NCBI GenBank assembly: GCA_025667525.1
Contig: CM046878.1
Coordinates: 101,819,237 to 101,883,236 of the forward strand
DNA length: 64,000 nucleotides
Source: Glebionis coronaria
Taxonomy: Eukaryota > Streptophyta > Magnoliopsida > Asterales > Asteraceae
Reading direction: 5' to 3'
The notes beneath the pieces are model-generated. The model was given only the letters and a program-made list of their open reading frames with translations. It ran no database searches and was not told the origin of the DNA. Below, piece by piece: positions 36,521 through 47,849 of the stretch. Each line of letters begins with the position of its first letter. The first letter of the stretch is position 1. The position numbers were made by a program, and so were the translations under genes.

Positions 36521-36878
36521 TTATTAGTTAGAATTTACGTTAAAGAGTAAATGTGGATGTGGTGATGATTACCTGATTAAAAATATTGAATTTTTGAAAC
36601 TGAATATTGATATGAGTAATTCTAACTAATCAGGTAAAAATCTTGAATTTTTAAACTGAATTTTGTTATTTTGTAAGAAAATTACAAACTCGTTATTATA
36701 TACTAGCATTGTACTCGTGTAATGCGGCGAGATATTTGGTGACGATTTTTAAGGCGACAATTATTACACTCTTACTCGCTAAATTTGTATTCAAAAATTA
36801 AAGTTGTAAAAAATATAAAAAAATAAACCCTCAAAAAATAAAAAAACTAGAAATTAACTAAAATATATCAAAGAGAAA

Positions 36879-37361
36879 AGTTTATTTGCATCATTGTTTT
36901 TATGTTAAAGGATAAATCCTCATCATTTATTTTGGTTTGATATACTTGTGGAGATTAATCTAAAATTTAAAAAAAAAACACGAAGGGAACATTTTTGCCA
37001 AAATGTCTAAAGTTTCAAAAATGGACGGCTGGACTAAAATTGTAAATATGAAAAATTACGTTTTATCACTAGTGTTTTTTCACTAGTGATAAAATAATGA
37101 AACATCACTATGTTTAAAAAATATGACTTGTGATATATCATTGATTACTGATATTTCATTGTTTTATCACCAGTGAAATATCACTAGCGATAAACATTAT
37201 TTCTTCATAATTACAACTTTAATCCCTCTGTCTTTTTTTACTGTTTTTCGATATTTTGGCAAGAATAGTCATTCCGTGGTTTTATGAGATTTAATCTTAG
37301 GTAATGAATAACTAGGATTAATCCATTAGCGTGTAAGTAAATAGAATGATGCAAAATAACT
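36879..37361. mobile_element. Foldback MITE, copy B
   Basis: The 483 bases from AGTTTATTTGCATC to GATGCAAAATAACT have inverted arms of more than 150 bases, imperfect. The centre has several AATATCACTAGTGATA-like palindromes at 37060-37195. Same family as copies A and C. Confidence 0.75.
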
Positions 37362-37515
37362 CAACTTATATATCAATATGAATATTGAATTAAAGAGTAA
37401 AAACTAAAAAGTAGTAGAAAATATGGTAAATTGGATTACGAAAAAAATAATTAGATAACAGGATATTCCAATTTTAAAAATACAAATAACTTTTTAATTT
37501 ACAAAATATTGTTAC

Positions 37516-37627
37516 TATGAGAACATTTATCTTTTAATTGATCATTCATCTCTCTTTTTTTTTTTTTTTTTTTTTTTGTTCAAAAACAAAGAGATGAATG
37601 ATCAATTAAAAGATAAATGTTCTCATA
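37516..37627. repeat. Perfect 38-bp hairpin with T-rich loop
   Basis: 37516-37553 and 37590-37627 are exact reverse complements over 38 bases. The 36-base loop is mostly T. It lies between foldback copies B and C but is not part of their arms. It may be a small foldback element or a precursor-like hairpin; no coding content. Confidence 0.85.
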
Positions 37628-37700
37628 ATAGTCAAATTTAAATATTTGAATTAAATTTTCAAAATATAGAAATGTTTTAAATGTTTTATAATATGTGAAA

Positions 37701-38018
37701 AGTTCATTTGCATCCTTACTTTTGCTCATAAGCTAAGGGACAAACCCCTACTATCTATTTTAGTTTGATCGAATGATGGAGTTTAACCTAAAATTTAAAA
37801 AAACACTGAGAACATTTTTGTCACAATGTCCAAAAGTTTCAAAAATTAGGCGAAGAGACTAAAGTTGTAAATTATCTAAACTAATTTTTATCACTACTAA
37901 TATTTTACTAGTGATAAAACAATGAAATATCACTAGTGATAAAATAATGAATATCACTGGTGATATAACACTGTGACTATGTTTATTAAATATCATTAGT
38001 GATATTTCATTTTTTTAT
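37701..38018. mobile_element. Foldback MITE, copy C, left part
   Basis: The left arm AGTTCATTTGCATCC plus the start of the palindromic centre, interrupted at 38018 by the Mutator-like element. The last eight bases (TTTTTTAT, 38011-38018) are that element's target duplication. The right part is at 51356-51552. Confidence 0.8.
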
Positions 38019-38846
38019 GGGTAAAACCTATATAATATCATCGTACTTATCAAAATGTACCGACTTTAAACACTTACAACTTAATCGCTAGACATTACCA
38101 ATGAACTTTCAAATTGATCGAAAACTTTACCAATATAAACCTGAAATGACCGAATTACCCTTGTCTTTTTTACATAATTACATATATTGCCACATTCATC
38201 CTTTCCCTCACAATAATCATTAAGCCGGCTATAGTGGTATGTTGTTTGTTTGTTGTTTTGTTTCCTTTTCGAAGCTTTCCAATCAATAACCTACGACAGA
38301 TTATTGAAAGTGATCTGGTTGATTATGCCATATGCAATCAGTTATTTTAGAGAGTACTATATAAAGAAGTGGCGTGCTACCTTTGGAAATCTTCCTATGC
38401 AGCGAAACCCTAACCTGTTAAGGGTTTCATGTTGTTGCCGAATTATTGTGGCCTGATTTGGATCGTATTAAAATCTCTTTGGTTTTCTTTGAAGCCGTTT
38501 TGTGAAACTGGGGATCTGCTCTTCTTTGAAGCCGTTTCATAATAAAAAGGATCAAGAACACCATCTCTTAGTGTAATGGAAGATAATGGATTAAGCTCAT
38601 TTAATACGTGATACATGTTAGGATTTGATGCCACATATGTTTCAGGCCTAAGGAGCACACTCTATCACATACCAAGCCCATTATTTTAGTATTTTAAAAG
38701 GAACCAAGATCATCTTTTAGGGTAATAAAAAAGTTTAATCAATTTAAGCTCATGTTAGTAATTCCAAATCCTAAGGACTAATAGAAAGATGGTAAAGGAA
38801 CTAAAAGTTTAACATTGTGAACTTCTCCACAAAGGATACTCTTATA

Positions 38847-39196
38847 TAGGGCTGAGCACGGCAGACTCAAAACCGACCCGGACTGGAAAACCGGACCGGA
38901 CCGGACCGAACCGAACCGGACCGAGTAATTTTGGTCCGGTCCTCGGTCCGGGATTTTGGACGAATTTGGTCCTCGGTCCGGTCAGTCCGGTCCGGTCCGG
39001 TTCGGTCTTATCAAAAATCTCGTCAAATATGTCTAATAGGACCGGACCGGACCGATGACCGAACCGGACCGGACCAACCCGGACCGGACCGGACTATTTC
39101 GGTCCGGTCTCGGTCCGGGGTTTTGGACCATTTCGGTCCTCGGTCCGGTCCGGTCTTGGTTGGTCCGGTCCGGTCCCGGACCGATGCTCAACCCTA
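38847..39196. mobile_element. hAT-type MITE with GGACCG repeats, copy 2
   Basis: The 350-bp element is collinear with 3908-4256. The ends are TAGGGCTGAGCAC and GATGCTCAACCCTA (slightly diverged inverted repeats), flanked by an exact 8-bp duplication CTCTTATA at 38839-38846 and 39197-39204. It lies inside the Mutator-like element. Confidence 0.9.
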
Positions 39197-39380
39197 CTCT
39201 TATATATGTCTTATACTCTTTTGATCATGTATTTTTTATTTACTAGGCGTTTCTGGTTTTTTAGTTAGACATCTGAATCCATTCACTTTTACTAAAAAAA
39301 ATAACAAAGGTCTCGTTTTTAAATTTTTCAATAGGCCTCGATAAGGCTTGAGCCGCCCCTAGGTACTGGTGATTTTATTC

Positions 39381-41343
39381 TGTAGAAACTAGAAGGGGGG
39401 GTTGAATAGTTTCTAGTTCATTTTCAAAACATTTCGTTTATTCCACTGGCCGCGGTTCCTTAAATATCACCATGGTTCCTTATCAATAAAGAACAGCGGG
39501 CTCAATAAAGAACCGCCTACAGTGGATGCCAAATATTGATACGTTATAATCCTTTACAATCGTTTGTATCAAATTCTCGATTAAGCATGACTAGATATGA
39601 GATGTGTTTGTAATAGATAATAACTATAAGTAAGGAAACACACAAACACATCAAATCAGGTGTACATCAAGCAATAGTCTAAACACTAAGCATACACGGA
39701 CTAAGCCTTAGCTTTTCTACAACTAAGATGTTTAGACTAAATGATGCACACTTGACCATAATCTAAACACGAAGCACACACGTACTAAGCCTTAGCTTTT
39801 CCACAACTTAGATGTTTAGATTATGAGATGCACACAACACACAACATATAAATACATCTATAATAGTAAAGACATAAATGTAAAGGAAAGTACCGACACG
39901 ATGATTTATAGTGGTTCGGTCACGAAGCTCCTCTTCGCCCTACTCCACTCCTCGAGTACACCTTACTCGAGAGTTACTTCACTAGTCAGCAAAACTCCTT
40001 TCAAGGCGGAGAAAACCATACACGTCGCTTACACAATTTCCGACACTAAGCTAGATGTCGAGTCCTAATCTTAGGTAGGACCAATCTACACAACGTTGCT
40101 CACTTCACCATTTAACGACACAAGGCTAGATGTCGAGTTCTAATCGAAAGGTAGAACCAATCTTCACAATGTTGCATACTTCACCATTTTACGACACAAG
40201 GCTAGATGTCGAGTTCTAATCGAAAGGTAGAACCAATCTTCACGACTCTTCACTTTGAAGCTAAGTGAGAACTTCACTAGACACAACTACATCACTTTAT
40301 AGTTTAGTGAGAACTCACAAGAAACAACCACATCACTTTATAGTTTAGTGAGAACTCACAACTCTTACCTATTACAACTCAATAAAACACATATCCAAGT
40401 GTATACATGTAACTTGGATCTACACAACATAAATCCGAGTATACACATATACAATGAATTTACACAAGACTTAATCCAAGTATTCACAAATACAATGGAT
40501 TAACACAACTAATCCAAGTATTCACAAATACATTGGATCTACACAATATTGATCCAAGTATACCCATATACATTGGATCTATACAAGATTAATCCAAGTA
40601 TATACATATACATTTGATCTACACAAGACACAAATAAAAATGAAGAACACGATGATCTTCATCAAGACTTCATCTTTAATCACATCACAAATTTGTGAGT
40701 GATCTTCTCTTTGCACTTAAGAGGATGAGGAGATTGAAGGAGAGAATCACATCTTAAACAAGATTAATCTAAACTAACTAATCAAGGGTTTAAAGATGTT
40801 TTTGAAGAAACTGTGCAAAAAGGGTTGAAAGAAAATCCGGAAATGATCCACTATTTAGAGGGCAACATTGCAACGGTCAAAAACACCCAATAAGGAACCG
40901 CGGGTTCCTTTAAGGAACCTCCGCGTTGGAGTCCGTGCAAATTTGTCCTTTAGTGGGGATATGCCATCTGGGGTAGTTTATACCCTCAAAGGATATTCTT
41001 TTCGCATATAGAATATGCCAAATTCAAATTTCTTTTTTCCTTTTAATAAAACATTTTCGTAAAAATAAAGTTAATTAAAATCTTTTGTCACATTTGATTA
41101 AATGTGAGTTTTAAGAAAATATTAATCCTTGATCACTTAGTTAGGTTAATGACATGTTTGTACATACCTTGAGTGATACATGCCGAATGCGATCTTGGAG
41201 GTGTCGAGAGAAGTATACAAATGTATTCTTTAGTGATTACGAGTACCTTAACATTTTACATAATGTATTGCGCATTATACGTTTGTCATCAACAAAACAT
41301 AAAGAGATTATATCGACAAAGCATCGTAATGTTTGCACTAACA
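39381..41343 (-). repeat. 3' LTR of the minus-strand copia-type element
   Basis: 1,963 bp, nearly identical to 46255-51169 once the solo LTR there is removed. Internal tandem repeats: three roughly 72-base units around TAGATGTCGAGTTCTAATCG (40040-40250) and six roughly 40-base units around AATCCAAGTATACACATATA (40390-40630). The TATA-like site has mutated to CTATTTAGAGG. Confidence 0.85.
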
Positions 41344-41357
41344 ATCTCCCCCTTTTT
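41344..41357 (-). other. Polypurine tract (minus strand)
   Basis: The minus strand reads AAAAAGGGGGAGAT directly before the LTR start TGTTAG, a typical copia tract. Confidence 0.85.
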
Positions 41358-44300
41358 GATGATGACAAACAAGTAAACCACAACACATATTAAAATGCAT
41401 ACGTTACTCGTTTACACTTACTTCTCCCCCTTTTGTCAAATCAAAAAGGTAGTCAACGTCTTGAAGAAGAGAAGAAGCAACGTCGAGAGAGAACACGTCT
41501 AAAGAGGTAGTCATCGAAAGCACATCATTTGAAGAAGAAAAGAATTGACGTCACACGAGCTTGCATCCGAAAGGTAGTCTTCATTTGTAGAAGAGGAGGA
41601 TCGACTTCGAGAGAACATGCATCCAAAAATCTAATCATCCATTGTGGTTGTCGTTTGAGAGGCGAGAATCCAAACCATAAACCCATCATACAAAAATATT
41701 GAGCTTGCGTCATCCTTGTGAAGTCTTCAATCACCATAGGTTAACCAACTCCAAGCATAATAATATGTTTATCTACGAGTGTCCAAAATGAATTACTTGC
41801 ATGATGTTCGATGAATGAAATTTGAGTGAGTCAACGATCGCAAATGTAATGACTTGAAATCTTGCAAATGCTCCCCCTTGATATGAGCTCCCCTTGCTTG
41901 AGGCACCAACAAAGCAAGAATAGTGACGAGCTACAAAAATGGGTTAGAAGTGTCCTACAAAACAAAGTTAGTGGACAAGAGCATATGCATAATGAGATGT
42001 CACCCAAACGGAGTTAGCTTTAAACAACTCGAGTAAAAAAAAAAAGGGACTCGAGAGAAAGCTAAAACAATCTTAACTTTTAGAAGTGTCAAAAATATGA
42101 CAAGTTAAGAAAAATAAGAGGGCTATTAGAAAGAAAATAGAACCCAACTTATTTTGGTGACACCAAAAAAAATATATAAAGAGGACTAAGAGAGAAAAGA
42201 GATGTCCAATTTAAGAGAAAAATATTGTCGAGAGAACATACTCCACTTTTAATATTTTGGCAAGAAATACCAAATCAAAGAGAGTATGACAATGACAAAA
42301 AAAAATAAGATCCCATATAGTCGAAAAGAGAGGAGAATGACTATGATGGAAAAAGAAAACGAGGATGATAAACAGGTCGTTTGCACAAACAATGACAAGC
42401 ATTGGAGAAATAAGTGTGCACGCGATGCTATCAATCCCCACAAAAAAACAAAGGAGAGGATCTTGACAAGATCAATTCACAATTGTTGGAATAGAGGTAG
42501 AAAAGAAACATCCATACCAATTGTAATGATAATATGTCAAAGGGTAAAAAGCTTAGAATTTTTGGAATCACCCAAGAAAATTCAAGATTTAACCATCAAC
42601 TCTAAAAAAAAACAAGGAGAGGATTTTGAGGAAATCACATCAAATTTGTTGGAATAGAGGTAGTAAAGAAATATCCAAGAATTTGAAGATATCATCTCAA
42701 GGGGTTAAAAACTTAGAATTGATGGAATCACCCATACTAATTGTAAATTTTAACCGCAATCAATTATCAACAAAGAAGAACAAAAATATCTCAACCTAAA
42801 GACATTTTTGACCAAAAAGAAAAAAAGAAAACCAAAAGCGGATAAATCGACGCTTTAAAAAGAATATTCTGGATATAAGACATTATAGGCAAGGATGCTT
42901 ATGAATGTCGACACCAAATAGTGTTTAGCATACGATAAACTACATGCTCAAAGTTTCGTAGCTCTTCTCAATCATTATGAATGTTCAAAGAACAATTACA
43001 TGATGAGGAAATGGTGAGTCTCGACTCAACTTAGTTTAGAAAGAATAGAAGAAAGTGACTCAACTTATAAGAGCATGATTAAAACGAATTGAGAGAGACT
43101 CAACAAAGAAGCTAAGGATAACTTCACAAAACGAGAGAAGAAACTCAAAAGAGAAGAAAAGAAAGATCACAAGAATAACGAGATCCAAGACCCATAGACA
43201 AATCATGTTGAAAAACATGAAAGGAAATACAGGAGAGTAAAGATCATACAAAAATGTATGAAACACAAGCCTAAAACTTAAGCATAATTTTAATCCTAGT
43301 TACACTAGAAGTCTAAGATTTGATTAAATTAGGTGTCTTATTAATAAGCAATGCACATTCTTAATTATAAGACAAGGTGATGGGTGATGTGGGTGGTGGA
43401 GGATGTGGTATGTTCTCCAAAGGTGAGATGGGTAAAGTGGGTGAATTTGGTGGGATAAAAGGTGAAGTCACCAGGGGTTCAACTAAGTCATTCTCAAAGG
43501 GAATGCTTTGAATAGGTTGAGGTTGAGTAGTCACATCCAAGAGAGTACTAGGAGTGAATGGTGAGGTTAACTCATTCATTCAAGATTGGAATGAAGAGGA
43601 GGTAGAACCATGTGAATGGTTGGTACCATGGGTTGAGGTAGTCTTGCATGGTGCAAGAGGTGGTGAGGGTGATGAAGAGATGAGAATGGGCACAATCTCA
43701 TCCTTAGGTGTGGCAAAAGGTGAAGAGTTAAGTTTGGGCAACTTAATCTTGATTTTGAGGTTCCTCTTTGAAGAGGAGGTTTTGGGTGATTTTGAGGTTC
43801 TTTTAGAAACCATGGTTGTAATGAAGAGTAAATATGAGTGGTTTGAAGTGTGAAGAACATGGTTAACAAGGAGGGTTTAAAAGGATGAGGGGGTGATAAA
43901 AGTTTTGAAACAAAGATTCCAAAGGGTATTGGAACAATGGGAAGTTTCAAAAAACCCGAATTTGAGAGCTTCTGCCTGCGGCTCTTTATCTCCACCGGCG
44001 GTTCCATATTGATATGGAGCCGCGGTCTATTTAAAGAACCGCCTAAAGAGGCTTGGTTTAGGTGGTGAATCGAGGATTTTCCAATTCAGCAAATCCTAAT
44101 GTTCTAGTCTAACTTATCATAAAGTCATGCTTAAGAGCAATAAAAACTAGAACACACACAAAGGAAAAACACATAGGTTCAATTAGCATGTAGGAAGAAA
44201 GTTAAGAAAAACCTAATGGCTACAAAAGAAAAAGACTCCTAATGACATACAAAGTTCATCAAAGTAAACTATCATTAGTCATATATAGGAAGAGCCATTT

Positions 44301-46236
44301 AGCCAATTTAGAGAATGAGTATGAGACTATCACTAGAGGTGCTCAATTAAGGCTAAACACGACCATTTTTACGAGTTATACACCAACTCAACTTCCCACA
44401 TGGAAGTAATTCAACCGTTAGGTCAAATTAAGATCCTAGTGCATAAATTCTCTAGTAGTCATTATCAAGTTAGACAAAATGTAATTCCAACATTTGCCTA
44501 ATAAAGTTTAGCAAGGATGAAACTTGCATGGCGACACAATGCACAACCTAATGAGGGTTAAGAATGCACCATTGCAAATCTTGTCAAACAAGTCTAGTTA
44601 AGGTTATTTACCTTAATAGAATTTGAGGCCAATAATTTTGAAGTGTATAAACAATGTTTACACAAAACAAAGGAACACTTTTGATTGGTCTTTCGGAAAT
44701 GACACATTTACAAATTGCATTGCAATGTAAATTACTTGAGTATTTCGGATGAAACATCCAAGTTGTCAAACCGACTCCATTGTGCATTATAAGCAATTAT
44801 TAAACAAAACATGTCTAATAATTTAAACAAGTAGATTCAATATACCATCGACAACACAAGTGTGAGTTATGATCTGATGTATATTATTAATAGTCCACAT
44901 TCATATCTACACTAAAAACATGTCAATTAGATTTGATAATGACATCAATCATAATTTGAATAATGAATTGATATATATTTTAAATCTTTCTTGATTCACA
45001 CTAACACTCCTTTCAGAGAAAATAGCTAAGATTTTCAAAGGGTGTTTCATGTTTTATAGTGAGACATTAATCTACTTGAACTAATAAGACAATGATCGAG
45101 TAAAACCACCCACATCAAAAGATTTGAAAAGCTCACAAAGATTTCAAACCTAAGAGTGTTAATAAACATAACGAGGTGTACAAGATGTTTATATAACATA
45201 TGTAAACCTAGAGATGTTGATCCTATATGCAATGCACAAACAATGTTGCAACTAAAATGCAAGAAATCTAGCATACATCCTAATTAGGAAACACACACAA
45301 ACAAGCAAGGCACAAGAGACTAGACATATAAGCAATACTACTACAAATAGCAAGGAACACTTAATAATGTCTACATATAATAATAACACACAAGGAAACA
45401 CACACAAACAATTAGCTTAACACATAAAAGCATTCATCAATGTTTTGAGTGTTGGATACAACAAAGTATTCATAGCTTGATTTTATTTGAAAATAGTCTT
45501 TGACCCATTTAAAATTTAATTAAGTTTAACACTTTGTAAATATATCATTTTTCAAATATATATCACCAAGAGATGTCCAACTTAATAGAAAAGAGTAAAA
45601 CACAAGTTTTACGACAAACCGACGCTGAATACTTTAGACAAAGTATGCAACTTAGAAACCATCCAAATTTTAAAGTTTGAATAAAGGTCTGGAATCATTT
45701 TTAATTGAAAGAAAATTCAATTACGTTCGAAATGACGGGTGGAACGACTTCTACGGACTTACGGTTGATTTTATATGATTTTTCAAAGTTTTCAAAAATC
45801 TGTGTCGGACTGACCCTGGTTTCTTATTGATAAGGAACCGTGGGGAATAGATTAAGAACCGCGTCCAGAGGACAAAAATAGGGCTTTTGGCCAAAATTAT
45901 TTGGTAACTTTTTGGAAGGACTTAGGACACTAAAAAATCATTTTAGACACATAGAACTCGTATTTTAGAGTTAATTATGACACAAAAGATTTTTATACTT
46001 CCAAACATGAAAAGATTTAATTCAAGCTATTATACAAAGTTTATTTAACACCAAAACTTGTACGAATGTAACAACAAAACACATTCATAAGTAATCACTC
46101 TTCATGAACAATTTGATACAAAGATCGTCTCTATTTTTTAAAAACCATTTTCATTCTAAAAACCATTTGTTTTGAAAAAGAGAGCAAAGATCGATCCAAG
46201 CTTTAAAGTACAATATACTTCAAAGATCTTGAATAA
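41358..46236 (-). other. Interior of the copia-type element, largely non-coding
   Basis: A-rich on the plus strand (CT-rich in element orientation). Near 41448-41740 are degenerate units around GGTAGTC, GAAGAAGAG and GACGTC. GGTTCCTTATNNATAAGGAACC-like palindromes seen in the LTRs recur at about 43978-44045 and 45818-45865. No polymerase, integrase or zinc-knuckle motif. One Ser/Pro-rich frame is listed separately. Confidence 0.6.
43361..43813 (-). pseudogene. Ser/Pro-rich ORF with one stop, unknown
   Basis: The minus-strand frame starts MVSKRTSKSPKTSSSKRN, runs 77 codons to a TGA at 43580-43582 and continues in the same frame for 72 more codons to a stop. The start is basic (Lys, Ser, Thr) and the rest is rich in Pro and Ser with PHPPPPTSP near the end. 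Low-complexity N-termini like this occur in accessory ORFs of large plant LTR elements, but I cannot assign a family. An overlapping 143-codon frame at 43576-44007 is probably a shadow. Confidence 0.35.
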
Positions 46237-46252
46237 CCTCGCTCTGATACCA
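46237..46252 (-). other. Primer binding site, tRNA-Met type (minus-strand copia-type element)
   Basis: The minus strand reads TGGTATCAGAGCGAGG, two bases from the LTR end at 46255. Confidence 0.85.
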
Positions 46253-47702
46253 ATTGTAGGAATTAAAAGGGGGGTTGAATAGTTTCTAGTTCATTTTCAA
46301 AACATTTCGTTTATTCCACTGGTCGCGGTTCCTTATCAATAAAGAACCGCGGGCTCAATAAAGACCCGCTTAAAGTGGATGCCAAATATTGATACGTTGT
46401 AATCCTTGACAATCGTTTGTATCAAATTCTCAATTAAGCTTGACTAGATATGAGATGTGTTTGTAATAGATAATAACTATAAGTAAGGAAACACACAAAC
46501 ACATCAAATCAGGTGTACATCAAGCAATAGTCTAAACACTAAGCACACACGTACTAAGCCTTAGCTTTTCCGCAACTAAGATGTTTAGACTAAAGGATGC
46601 ACACTTGATCATAATCTAAACACGAAGCACACACGTACTAAGCCTTAGCTTTTCCGCAACTTAGATGTTTAGATTATGAGATGCACACAACACACAACAT
46701 ATAAATACATCTATAATAGTAAAGACATAAATGTAAAGGAAAGTACCGACACGATGATTTATAGTGGTTCGGTCACGAAGCTCCTCTTCACCCTAGTCCA
46801 CTCCTCGAGTACACCTTACTTGAGAGTTACTTCACTAGTCAGCAAAACTCCTTTCAAGGCGGAGAAAACCATACACGTCGCTTACACAATTTCCGACACT
46901 AAGCTAGATGTCGAGTCCTAATCTTAGGTAGGACCAATCTACACAATGTTGCCCACTTCACCACTTAACGACACAAGGCTAGATGTCGATTTCTAATCGA
47001 AAGGTAGAACCAATCTTCACAACGTTGCCTACTTCACCATTTTTTGACACAAGGCTAGATGTCGAGTTCTAATCGAAAGATAGAACCAATCTTCACGACT
47101 CTTCACTTTGAAGCTAAGTGAGAACTTCACTAGACACAACTACATCACTTTATAGTTTAGTGAGAACTCACAAGACACAACCACATCACTTTATAGTTTA
47201 GTGAGAACTCACAACTCTTACCTATTACAACTCAATAAAACACATATCCAAGTGTACACATGTAACTTGGATCTACACAACATAAATCCAAGTATACACA
47301 TATACAATGGATTTACACAAGACTTAATCCAAGTATTCACAAATACAATAGATTAACACAACTAATCCAAGTATTCACAAATACATTGGATCTACACAAT
47401 ATTGATCCAAGTATACCCATATACATTAGATCTACACAAGATTGATCCAAGTATACACATATACATTTGATCTACACAAGACACAAATAAAAATGATGAA
47501 CATGATGATCTTCATCAAGACTTCATCTTTAATCACATCACAAATGTGTGAGTGATCTTCTCTTTGCACTTAGGAGGATGAGGAGATTGAAGGAGAGAAA
47601 CACATCTTAAACAAGATTAATCTAAACTAACTAATCAAGGGTTTAAAGATGTTTTTGAAGAAACTGTGCAAAAAGGGTTGAAAGAAAATCTGGAAATGAT
47701 CC

Positions 47703-47713
47703 ACTATTTATAG
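47703..47713 (-). promoter_or_regulatory. TATA box of the minus-strand copia-type LTR
   Basis: The minus strand reads CCTATAAATAG, a canonical plant TATA box in the 5' LTR. The 3' LTR copy at about 40850 is mutated. Confidence 0.5.
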
Positions 47714-47849
47714 GGCAATATTGCAACGATCAAAAACACCCGCGGTTCCTTATCTCTACCCGCGGTTCCTTATCAATAAGTAACCGCGGGTTCCTTTAAG
47801 GAACCTCCGCGTTGGAGTCCGTGAAAAGTTGTCTTTTAGTGGGGATAAG

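Noticed and set aside
39823..40068. 81-codon ORF present twice (39823-40068 and 46676-46921)
   Set aside because: Both lie at the same place in two LTRs of one element, so the identity reflects LTR duplication and not protein conservation.
42211..42657. Overlapping ORFs on both strands in the copia-type interior
   Set aside because: Lys/Glu-rich or Phe/Leu-rich composition follows the A-rich DNA; no motif and no conservation evidence.
43576..44007. 143-codon minus-strand ORF
   Set aside because: It overlaps the more plausible MVSKRTSK frame in another phase and has LTR-element low complexity (Pro, Leu, His runs).
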